This document shows, piece after piece, positions 53,601 through 60,308 of a stretch of 64,000 nt of DNA; the first letter of the stretch is position 1, and each line of letters begins with the position of its first letter. The stretch comes from Bosea sp. PAMC 26642 (GTDB lineage Bacteria; Pseudomonadota; Alphaproteobacteria; Rhizobiales; Beijerinckiaceae). The translations under genes were made by a program, and so were the position numbers. Under the pieces are notes generated by a model that had not been told where the DNA came from, did not search any database, and saw nothing but the letters and a program-made list of their open reading frames with translations. The stretch lies in NCBI RefSeq assembly GCF_001562255.1, contig NZ_CP014301.1, positions 1,984,001 through 2,048,000 of the forward strand. The letters run 5' to 3'.

Positions 53601-54173
53601 GTGAACCGCGCCCGCCTCCTGCTCGAAGCGAAGGCCCTCTCGGACCTCTCGCGGACCGATCAGGCGCTCGAACTGCTCGAGGCCGAGCGCGGCACCGAGG
53701 TCGACCGCCTGCGGGCCGACGTCTTCTGGACCGGCCGCCGCTGGCGCGAGGCGGGCGAGGCCCATGAACGGATGCTCGGCGAAAGCTGGCGCGGCGCCGC
53801 TGCACTGACCGAGAGTGAACGCGCCGACGTCATGCGCGCCGCGATCTCCTATGTCATGGCCAGCGAAGCCCTTTCGCTCGACCGATTGCGTGCGAAATTC
53901 GCCGGCAAGATGGCCGAGAGCAGCGATGCGCGGACCTTCGCCTTCGTCACCGGCGCCAACCGGGCCAAACCCGCCGACATCCGCGAGATGGCCCGCACGG
54001 CGGCTGGCGCCGACACGCTGTCGGATTTCCTGAAAGCCTATCGCGAACGCTATCCGGCCTATGCGACGACGGTGCGCCAGCGGCCGAGGCCGGGCAGCAC
54101 GGCAGCTCCTGCCGAGGGCGAGACCGGAGCGGCCGCTCCGTCTCCAGCGGCGCCTGCTCCAGCGCGCGGCTGA
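50697..54173 (+). CDS. Large secreted TPR-repeat protein of the flagellar cluster
   Basis: A 1158-residue protein with a signal-like N-terminus (SLAVGIGMAALCVAAGLGDA, cleavage near AWAAS). Residues about 45-260 carry repeated beta-rich, AMIN-like segments (IRVSNGILVVAFGAPVTLDV, then LKLTFDRPLPVETGSIRPSL), followed by a Pro/Ala linker, another similar beta segment near 340-420, and from about 570 to 1120 TPR-type helical repeats (ARLALARFYAANGMMPEAAG, ARLAMIALMNGKPAEALRAL). The C-terminus is Pro/Ala-rich. It starts with GTG after GGGAG. Homologues sit at this place in related flagellar clusters, but no function is established that I know of. Confidence 0.8.
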   Translation: MLAVVVASRECLGLRIPRSLAVGIGMAALCVAAGLGDAWAASAMLRGETMPAGFGRLALSFDEATPMRIRVSNGILVVAFGAPVTLDVGKIARDLPDYISVARVDPDGRGMRFALSRPYRANLIEAGDKAFIDLLPESWTGLLPGPPPEVITALAERLRVAELRARDADRRPQAPLPPLTLRSAKLPTLERLIFQTPADTTVKPELADGTLKLTFDRPLPVETGSIRPSLPDGVRLVAQDTTADTTQLTLSVPKDWLVRSFREDDGLIVDLLRPIKPAAVTITSLQNPPGEGPRPASAEAARPAGAPERAASADKPIVALAVSTPSAPPPPVIDPTPQTVKIQAVAGAQGSRLDFRFPRPTGAAAFVDAGLVTLVFDTRDTIDPASFKGLLPQLVEHATVTREAKVTLVRLRLATQQLVQLVDDGPTWSLALGEQARKPAEPMAPRRTMDDGGQTVVAVPLPGMTGVHWLEAGPSGLPMAVATAFGPTRAMTKPFQFVEFGLIQTAHGLAVTPRADDIVVRAGTNQALIGRSGGLTVTPDLVAKVEEDGDKPAEKLPPLLDVDLWAKLREGPVREGARALLRDVADASRGRKSEARLALARFYAANGMMPEAAGPLAVLMAEDPAMRGHREALFLKGAIAARMHRDQEAIAGFNAAPIKDDPETGLWRAVVDQRLGRAAAAMLGFRRAEPILDRYPRDIQSRFRVAMARAALATQDMTVAVKQIEMLGELPAGSVDADELALLRAMLDDASGRPEAAMNGYKPLFDVKNRPVAAEAQLRAVRMAQAEKRQDLSPEEQIARLETVSVIWRGGDLEIEALSELSRLYADNQRWRDAFTIARRANENYPDNPLTRRMHDETAQRFAELFSGRGSEQLPRVEALALFYDFKEFLPVGRRGDEITRLLADRLVELDLLDQASEILRYQMDRRLSGAARSTVAARLAMIALMNGKPAEALRALVSTRLVELPGDVNRARLLLEAKALSDLSRTDQALELLEAERGTEVDRLRADVFWTGRRWREAGEAHERMLGESWRGAAALTESERADVMRAAISYVMASEALSLDRLRAKFAGKMAESSDARTFAFVTGANRAKPADIREMARTAAGADTLSDFLKAYRERYPAYATTVRQRPRPGSTAAPAEGETGAAAPSPAAPAPARG

Positions 54174-54176
54174 TCT

Positions 54177-54941
54177 TCAGACCCCGTAGCTCTTCACCAG
54201 CGAGCCTGCCACCAGCCCCCAGCCGTCGACCAGCACGAAGAAGATCAGCTTGAACGGCAGCGCCACCGTGACCGGCGGCAGCATCATCATGCCCACCGAC
54301 ATCAGGATCGAGGCGACGACGAGGTCGATGATCAGGAACGGCACGAACAGCAGGAAGCCGATCTCGAAGGCGCGCCTCAGCTCCGAGATCATGAAGGCAG
54401 GCACCAAAATCTGGATCTGGACGTCCTGCGGTGTCGCCGGCACCGGCTCGCGCGACATCTCCATGAACAGCTGCAGATCCTTCTCGCGGACATGGCGCAG
54501 CATGAACGTCTTGAACGGCACGACGCCGCGATTATAGGCCTCCTGCGGCTGGATCTGCCCGGCGACCAGCGGCTCGATCGCCGCCGAATAGGCCTCACGC
54601 AGTGTCGGCGCCATGACGAAGCCGGTCAGGAACAGGGCAAGCCCGACGATCACGGCATTGGGCGGCGCGGTCTGCGTGCCCAGCGCCGAGCGCAGCAGCG
54701 ACAGCACCACCGCGATCCGCGTAAACGACGTCACCATGATCAGGATCGACGGCGCCAGCGACAAAACCGTAATGATCGCGACGAGTTGCAGCGCCCGCTC
54801 GGCGACGCCCCCGCCCTGCCCGAGATCGAGCGACAGCGTCTGCGCGGAGGCAAGATCGGCCAGCAAGACGGAGATCGCCAGGCCGGTGATGACCGCGCGG
54901 CGGCCCTGCCGCCATCTCGCAACGATATTGGCCAGGATCAC
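54177..54941 (-). CDS. fliP: Flagellar type III export protein FliP
   Basis: A 254-residue export-gate protein with cleavable signal peptide (AVITGLAISVLLADLASAQ). Signature segments are LAPSILIMVTSFTRIAVVLS, then ALGTQTAPPNAVIVGLALFL, and AFMISELRRAFEIGFLLFVP with SVGMMMLPPVTVALPFKLIF. The start is GTG at 54941. It is convergent with the TPR gene three bases away and downstream of fliO on the same strand, separated by a palindromic repeat, an arrangement unlike the usual fliOPQR order. Confidence 0.96.
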   Translation of the reverse strand: MILANIVARWRQGRRAVITGLAISVLLADLASAQTLSLDLGQGGGVAERALQLVAIITVLSLAPSILIMVTSFTRIAVVLSLLRSALGTQTAPPNAVIVGLALFLTGFVMAPTLREAYSAAIEPLVAGQIQPQEAYNRGVVPFKTFMLRHVREKDLQLFMEMSREPVPATPQDVQIQILVPAFMISELRRAFEIGFLLFVPFLIIDLVVASILMSVGMMMLPPVTVALPFKLIFFVLVDGWGLVAGSLVKSYGV

Positions 54942-55105
54942 GCGCTGCCGCCATTGCCGCCCGACTCACCTGATCGGGCGCGCTCACGCTAAGGCCGGCC
55001 TTCTCCCCTCCGCAACCGCATCGCTGGAATAGGCGCACGCGGACGCCGACAATCCTGTTGATCGACGCGGGCTGGCGGTTTCGCTGCCGCCCGTCACGGA
55101 CAATG

Positions 55106-55216
55106 CCGTCATTCCGGGCGCAGCGAAGCGGAGACCCGGAATCCATCACAGGGCGCCGACAGTGCCTTACGATGGATTCCGGATCGGCGCTGCGATGCGA
55201 CGTGTCCGGAATGACG
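55106..55216. repeat. Dispersed intergenic palindromic repeat, copy D
   Basis: Bounded by CCGTCATTCCGGGCGC and GTCCGGAATGACGC with inner arms GACCCGGAATCCATCA and TGGATTCCGGATCGG. The minus-strand reading of 55133-55145 is an exact, unoccupied IS110 target TGGATTCCGGGTC. It fills the gap between fliO and fliP; the remainder of 54942-55251 shows no other feature. Confidence 0.85.
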
Positions 55217-55251
55217 CCTTGTGTGGTTGTGACCGGCCGAAAAAAGGACGG

Positions 55252-56580
55252 TCAGGGCCTGCTCTTCGGCTCGCGCCCCAGCAGCCGCGCGAATTCGGCC
55301 TCGATCGCATCGACGGAGAACGGGTCGATCGGTGCCGGCTCCGGCTTCTCGGGTGCCGGTTCGTCGGGCTTATGTTCGGCGACGTCAGCGTCCGCCTCTG
55401 GCTCGCGCGCCTCGGATTTCGCCTGGGCCAGCTCCTCCCGCGAAGGCTGGTCCGGCTCCTGCATCGGTGACGGCTGCGGCTCGAACAGCGTGTCGTTCTC
55501 GACCGGCTCGGGCTCGATGGCCTCCGGCTCTTCGTCGACGGCAGGTGTCTCCGGCTCGGATTCGACCGTCGCAATCGGTTCCGGCTCCGGTTCCGGCATC
55601 GAAACCTCCGGCGCGACGAAGACTGGCTGCGGCGGCACGACGGGCTCTGGCAAGGCCGGCGGCCTCGGGCTCACGCGCTCCGGCTTGAGACCCAGCGCCA
55701 TTTCCAGCTCCGCCTCCACATCGGCGGGGGTCGCGATCGGCCTGGCCATCGCCAAGGGCGGCGGCGGCATGGCGATTGGCGCGGCGATCTCGGCGGGCTC
55801 CATCGAAACGGGCGCGGGCTTGACCATCTCCTGCGGCACGACCGGCGCATTCGCCGGGCGGACGGCCGAGAACGGGCGTTTCAGAGCCTCCTCCAGCTGC
55901 CGGGTCATGTCGTCGAGTTCGCCGACGCTGGCGGCCGGCGCTGGCGAAGGCTCGCGGGCGAAGCTCGGGACCTGGGCGGCGGGCGCCGTGGCCTGGCTAG
56001 CCGCCTGCGCTGCACCAAGCGCGACTGCCACGGCCGGGGCCACGCTCGCGACCGTAATCTCGGGCTGGGACTGGACCGGACGTGGCGGCGGTGTCGGCGA
56101 AGATAACGGCAACTCCGGCTCGGCCACCGCGACCGGGGCCGGCGGCGACGCGCGGCGTGGTTCATCGACCGGCTCTCCGCGAGCGATGTCGAGACCCGGC
56201 AGGGGATCGAACGCCATCGGCCGCTCGGTAGCCTGGCCCTCCGGCGGCAGCGGCATGTTCGTCCGGCCGCCGCTGCGCACGATATTGGTTTCGACGACCA
56301 CATCGGACGCGCCGCCGATCATGATCAGGTGCTCGACATTGTCGCGGCGGATCAGAATGAGCTGGCGCTGGCGGTCGAGGTCATGCGTATCGACCACGCC
56401 GAGCCGGGGTTGGCGCGCGCGCCCGCCGCCCTGCCCCTTCATCCGCAGCCGCCCGCCCTTGATCTGGCGCACGAAGAGCCCGAGCAGGATGAGAAGCACC
56501 AGGATGACCACCGAGGCGATTATCACCTTCTGCGCGGTCGGGAGATCGAAGCCTAACAATGTCTGCAAGGTTTGCCTCAT
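55252..56580 (-). CDS. fliO: FliO-like flagellar export protein with long Pro/Glu-rich tail
   Basis: A 442-residue protein. The first 100 residues are FliO-like: a membrane helix (VIIASVVILVLLILLGLFVR) and a small cytoplasmic domain (RQPRLGVVDTHDLDRQRQLI, then LIRRDNVEHLIMIGGASDVV). The remaining 340 residues are low-complexity, rich in Pro, Glu and Ala (PIATVESEPETPAVDEEPEA), ending in VDAIEAEFARLLGREPKSRP. FliO is usually 100-150 residues, so the tail is a large addition. The ATG at 56580 begins the family N-terminus. It is divergent from flgB across a gap carrying CtrA-type boxes. Confidence 0.85.
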   Translation of the reverse strand: MRQTLQTLLGFDLPTAQKVIIASVVILVLLILLGLFVRQIKGGRLRMKGQGGGRARQPRLGVVDTHDLDRQRQLILIRRDNVEHLIMIGGASDVVVETNIVRSGGRTNMPLPPEGQATERPMAFDPLPGLDIARGEPVDEPRRASPPAPVAVAEPELPLSSPTPPPRPVQSQPEITVASVAPAVAVALGAAQAASQATAPAAQVPSFAREPSPAPAASVGELDDMTRQLEEALKRPFSAVRPANAPVVPQEMVKPAPVSMEPAEIAAPIAMPPPPLAMARPIATPADVEAELEMALGLKPERVSPRPPALPEPVVPPQPVFVAPEVSMPEPEPEPIATVESEPETPAVDEEPEAIEPEPVENDTLFEPQPSPMQEPDQPSREELAQAKSEAREPEADADVAEHKPDEPAPEKPEPAPIDPFSVDAIEAEFARLLGREPKSRP

Positions 56581-56670
56581 GGAGCAACGCGGAGCCCTTG
56601 GCGGGCGATGCTTCCGCTCAAGGCTAACCCGACGGCTATAACATAGCGTCGCTATCATCGGGAAACATGG

Positions 56671-56725
56671 TGAACATGTGGTTAACCGCTTTCTCCAAAC
56701 CCTCGGATCTTAACCGTCCGTTAAC
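56671..56725. promoter_or_regulatory. CtrA-type sites between fliO and flgB
   Basis: TTAACCGTCCGTTAAC at 56710-56725 is a perfect TTAA-N7-TTAA site, 100 bases before flgB. TGAACATGTGGTTAAC at 56671-56686 is a near-match with one changed base, nearer fliO. They lie in a divergent control region for the flgB and fliO transcripts. Confidence 0.7.
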
Positions 56726-56824
56726 CCTGCACCCGGCAATATTTGCCCGGTAGACCCGTATCGCCCGCTTCCTCGCAGCTTCAGCGGAGATCGCGGACAG
56801 GGTCGCAGAAACGGGACGAAAGCC

Positions 56825-57232
56825 ATGTCTGACAATGCCTTGGGCAGCGGCGGCAACCTGATGAACGCGCTGAAGGCGCGGATGCACTTCCACGAGGCGC
56901 GCCAGAAGGTACTGGCCGAGAACGTCGCCAACGCCGACAGCCCCGGCTTCCGCCCGGTCGATCTGAAGGCGCCGGTTGCCGGCCGCGCCTTGCCGCAGGC
57001 CGTCGTGCTGGCCCAGACGACAGCCGGCCATATGGGCGGTTCGGGCCCGGCCGGCAGCGGCTTCGACGACACCAAGGCGAAGCGCTTCGAGACCACGCCG
57101 AGCGGCAACGCCGTCAATCTCGAGGACGAGATGATGAAGGTCGCGCGCAACCAGGGCGACTTCCAGCTCGCCGCCTCGCTCTACAGCAAGGGTCTCGGCC
57201 TGATGAAGATCGCCATCGGCAAGGGCCGCTGA
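56825..57232 (+). CDS. flgB: Flagellar proximal rod protein FlgB
   Basis: A 135-residue rod protein. The rod signature is LAENVANADSPGFRPVDLKA near residue 35, and the C-terminus is NLEDEMMKVARNQGDFQLAA with LYSKGLGLMKIAIGKGR. First gene of flgB-flgC-fliE-fliQ-fliR-flhB, downstream of a CtrA-type box. Confidence 0.96.
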   Translation: MSDNALGSGGNLMNALKARMHFHEARQKVLAENVANADSPGFRPVDLKAPVAGRALPQAVVLAQTTAGHMGGSGPAGSGFDDTKAKRFETTPSGNAVNLEDEMMKVARNQGDFQLAASLYSKGLGLMKIAIGKGR

Positions 57233-57259
57233 GCCGCCACGCGAAAAGGGACGAGGATC

Positions 57260-57670
57260 ATGGATCTGCTCAAGAGCATCGCGGTCGCGACATCGGGCCT
57301 GCGCAGCCAGTCCGGCCGGATGCGCATCATCGCCGAGAACCTGGCCAATGCGGATTCGGGGCCCGACAAGGCCGGCGCCGAGCCCTATCGCCGCAAGGTC
57401 GCCACCTTCCAGCGCAAGCTCGACCGCGAACTGGAGGCTCAGGTCGTCGATGTCGGCCGCGTCCAGCGCGACCAGAGCGCCTTCCGCTCCAAATACGACC
57501 CCGGCCACCCAGCCGCCGACGCCGCCGGCAACGTCTCGATGCCCAACGTCAACTCGCTGGTCGAGACGATGGACATGCGCGAGGCCCAGCGCAGCTACGA
57601 AGCCAACCTCAACGTGATCTCCTCCACGCGCCGGATGATCCAGCGCACCATCGACATCCTGCGCGTCTGA
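57260..57670 (+). CDS. flgC: Flagellar proximal rod protein FlgC
   Basis: A 136-residue rod protein starting MDLLKSIAVATSGLRSQSGR with the rod motif IAENLANADSGPDKAGAEPY, then YRRKVATFQRKLD. The C-terminus VSMPNVNSLVETMDMREAQR is the standard FlgC end. It follows flgB by 27 bases with GGACGAGG-type spacing before the ATG. Confidence 0.97.
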   Translation: MDLLKSIAVATSGLRSQSGRMRIIAENLANADSGPDKAGAEPYRRKVATFQRKLDRELEAQVVDVGRVQRDQSAFRSKYDPGHPAADAAGNVSMPNVNSLVETMDMREAQRSYEANLNVISSTRRMIQRTIDILRV

Positions 57671-57699
57671 TCGCGCGGCTCGGAACGGGACGACACGCC

Positions 57700-58026
57700 A
57701 TGGCCACACCCAGCTTCGCCGCCGGCGCCTATGCCTCGATCCAGGGGATGGGCGCGGGCAACCTGATGCGCAAGCCGCTCGCCGCGGCGACCGGCACGGG
57801 CGCCGGCACGCCCGATTTCGGCGCGATGATCGGCAAGGCGCTGGAGGCGACGGCCGACACCGGCCGCAAGGCCGACACGCAGACGGCCAACGTCGCCGCC
57901 GGCCGTTCCGACGTCGTCGACGTGGTAACCGCAGTCGCCGAGAGCGAGGCCGCGATCGAAACGCTGGTCGCCGTCCGCGACCGCGTCATCGCGGCCTATG
58001 AAGAAATCATGCGGATGCCGGTCTGA
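57700..58026 (+). CDS. fliE: Flagellar hook-basal body protein FliE
   Basis: A 108-residue MS-ring/rod junction protein. The C-terminal half is most conserved: AAGRSDVVDVVTAVAESEAA then IETLVAVRDRVIAAYEEIMR. The N-terminal half is Gly/Ala-rich, as usual. It lies 29 bases after flgC. Confidence 0.95.
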   Translation: MATPSFAAGAYASIQGMGAGNLMRKPLAAATGTGAGTPDFGAMIGKALEATADTGRKADTQTANVAAGRSDVVDVVTAVAESEAAIETLVAVRDRVIAAYEEIMRMPV

Positions 58027-58051
58027 CCGACCGCGATTCAGGATCTGATCA

Positions 58052-58318
58052 ATGACCTCCGGAGCCATCCTCGACGTCGCCCGCGACGGCATCGTCGTCT
58101 TCCTCAAGGCCGGCGGGCCGCTGATGATGGTCGCGCTCGCCGTCGGCCTCGCCGTCTCGCTCGTCCAGGCACTGACCCAGATCCAGGAGCAGACACTGGT
58201 CTTCGTGCCCAAGATCGTCGCGGTCTTCGCAGCCATGCTGCTGTTTCTGCCATTCATGGGCGACGCGCTGGCGGGTTATATGGGGCGGGTCGCCGTCCGA
58301 ATCGCCACGGGCGAATGA
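58052..58318 (+). CDS. fliQ: Flagellar type III export protein FliQ
   Basis: An 88-residue two-helix export-gate subunit. Helices are near 17-40 (LKAGGPLMMVALAVGLAVSL) and 52-73, separated by the conserved QALTQIQEQTLVFVPKIVAV loop. It lies 25 bases after fliE. A longer fliR frame opens at its end, but the real fliR start is taken downstream. Confidence 0.96.
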   Translation: MTSGAILDVARDGIVVFLKAGGPLMMVALAVGLAVSLVQALTQIQEQTLVFVPKIVAVFAAMLLFLPFMGDALAGYMGRVAVRIATGE

Positions 58319-58401
58319 TCCTGCCGCTGCCGCATCGCGCCATGCTCGTCCATGCGCAGCCCGGCCGGCATCATGATTGGCGCGGAAGTCCCGACCGGCC
58401 G

Positions 58402-59160
58402 ATGCAGCTTGCGATCCTGCCCGAGATCAGCGCCATCTTCGTGCTCGTCTTCGCGCGCGTCGGCACCATGGTCATGCTGATGCCGGGCATCGGCGAGCGC
58501 TTCATCTTCTCGCGCGGCCGGCTCTCGCTCGCCTTCTTCATCGCCCTGATGCTGATGCCGATGGCCCGCCCGCTGCTGAGCGTTCCCGCAGACGTACCCT
58601 CGCTCGTCGGGCTGCTGATCCGCGAGATCCTGATCGGGCTGATCATCGGCTTCTGCGCCAGGCTCGTCATGGCCGCCTTGCAGACGGCTGGAACCATCGT
58701 CGCCCAGACCATGGGACTGGGCTTCGCCATGACGGTCGATCCGACCGGCGGTCTGCAGAACCCCTCGATCGGCAACCTGCTGACCATGCTCGGCATCACG
58801 CTGGTCCTGACCTCGGACCTGCACCACGTCGCCATCGTCGCGATCCATGAAAGCTACCGCCTGCTGCCGCCCGGAGGTTTCCCGGCGATGGACGACGTCA
58901 TGGGCCTGGCGGTCAAGGCGACGGCCCAGGGCTTCTCGCTCGCGGTCCAGATCGCGGCGCCCTTTATCGTCTTCGGCCTGCTGTTCAATCTAGGCCTGGG
59001 GGTGCTGGCGCGGATGATGCCGCAGCTCCAGGTCTTCTTCCTAGCCGTGCCGGCCTCGATCCTGGGCGGCATGCTCGTGCTGCTCGCCGTCGTCGGCGTG
59101 ATGATGAGCGTCTTTATCGACCAACTCGGCGATTTCCTGCGCCAACTCTCGGGCAACTGA
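58402..59160 (+). CDS. fliR: Flagellar type III export protein FliR
   Basis: A 252-residue export-gate membrane protein with about six helices. The N-terminus is LAILPEISAIFVLVFARVGT; conserved segments are LLIREILIGLIIGFCARLVM, QTMGLGFAMTVDPTGGLQNP and FGLLFNLGLGVLARMMPQLQ. The ATG at 58402 fits the family; the frame from 58315 adds 29 His/Arg-rich residues. It ends 7 bases before flhB. Confidence 0.94.
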   Translation: MQLAILPEISAIFVLVFARVGTMVMLMPGIGERFIFSRGRLSLAFFIALMLMPMARPLLSVPADVPSLVGLLIREILIGLIIGFCARLVMAALQTAGTIVAQTMGLGFAMTVDPTGGLQNPSIGNLLTMLGITLVLTSDLHHVAIVAIHESYRLLPPGGFPAMDDVMGLAVKATAQGFSLAVQIAAPFIVFGLLFNLGLGVLARMMPQLQVFFLAVPASILGGMLVLLAVVGVMMSVFIDQLGDFLRQLSGN

Positions 59161-59167
59161 GGCAGCG

Positions 59168-60235
59168 ATGTCCGAACAGCCGGAGAACGACGACAGAACA
59201 GAAGACCCGACCCAGCGCAAGCTGGAGCAGGCGATCGAAAAGGGCGACGTCGCCAAATCCCAGGAAATCGGCACCTTCTTCGTGCTCTGCGGTTTCACGC
59301 TGGCTTTGCTCGTCGCCGCCGGCTGGTCGGCGCGCGATGCGGCATTGTCGTTGCGCAGTTTCCTGATGAACGCTCATCAGGTGCCCTCCGACGGCGCCGC
59401 CTTCTTCAACGTCACGAAGCAGGGCGTGATGACAGGCTTTGCGGCATTGGGAATGCCCTTCGCCTTCATCCTGGTCGCGGCTTTGGCCGGCGCTTTGATC
59501 CAGCACAAGCCGCTCTGGACCTTCGAGCCGATGATGCCGAAATTCGACCGCATCTCGCCGATGGCCGGCGCCAAGCGGATGTTCGGCAAGGACGCCTGGG
59601 TCAATTTCGCAAAAGGCCTCGCCAAGACCGGCCTCGTCGGCGTCGTCCTCTGGATCACGCTCTGGAACGAGCACGACCGGCTCGAAGCCTTCGCCCAGAT
59701 GGACGTGACCGCGCTGCTCCCGGCGACACTGGCCCTGACGATCAAGCTGATGGCGAGCGCGCTTGCCCTCTTCGCGGTCATCGCCATCGGCGATTTCGGC
59801 TGGCAGCGCTACTCCTGGTATCAGCGCCAGAAGATGACCAAGCAGGAGCTCAAGGACGAGTACAAGAACTCGGAAGGCAATCCCGAGGTCAAGGCCAAGC
59901 TGCGCCAGATTCGCGCCAGCCGCGTCCGCAAGCGCATGATGGCCGCCGTCCCCAAAGCGACAGTCATCATTACCAACCCGACCCACTTCGCGGTCGCGCT
60001 GCGCTACGAGGCGGGCATGGCCGCGCCGCTCTGCCTCGCCAAGGGCGTCGATGCGGTGGCCCTGAAAATCCGCGAGGTCGCCGGCGAGCACGAGGTCCCG
60101 ATCGTCGAGAACCCGCCTTTGGCGCGCGCGCTCTACGCCACTGTCGAGATCGACGATGAAATTCCTGTCGAACACTATCAGGCTGTCGCAGAAGTCATCG
60201 GTTACGTCTTGCGCCTGAAGGGCCGGCGCGCCTAA
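59168..60235 (+). CDS. flhB: Flagellar type III export switch protein FlhB
   Basis: A 355-residue protein with four membrane helices and a cytoplasmic domain. The start EDPTQRKLEQAIEKGDVAKS is family-typical. The self-cleavage motif NPTH is in IITNPTHFAVALRYEAGM near residue 268, and the C-terminal piece continues with CLAKGVDAVALKIREVA and NPPLARALYATVEIDDEIP. It controls the switch from rod/hook to filament export. Last flagellar gene of the operon. Confidence 0.97.
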   Translation: MSEQPENDDRTEDPTQRKLEQAIEKGDVAKSQEIGTFFVLCGFTLALLVAAGWSARDAALSLRSFLMNAHQVPSDGAAFFNVTKQGVMTGFAALGMPFAFILVAALAGALIQHKPLWTFEPMMPKFDRISPMAGAKRMFGKDAWVNFAKGLAKTGLVGVVLWITLWNEHDRLEAFAQMDVTALLPATLALTIKLMASALALFAVIAIGDFGWQRYSWYQRQKMTKQELKDEYKNSEGNPEVKAKLRQIRASRVRKRMMAAVPKATVIITNPTHFAVALRYEAGMAAPLCLAKGVDAVALKIREVAGEHEVPIVENPPLARALYATVEIDDEIPVEHYQAVAEVIGYVLRLKGRRA

Positions 60236-60308
60236 CTCGCGCGACAGGCGCGGCGCGCGCGGGCGGCGGGCCCGGCGATTCGGCATCAGCGAAACGGACC
60301 CCACCGCA

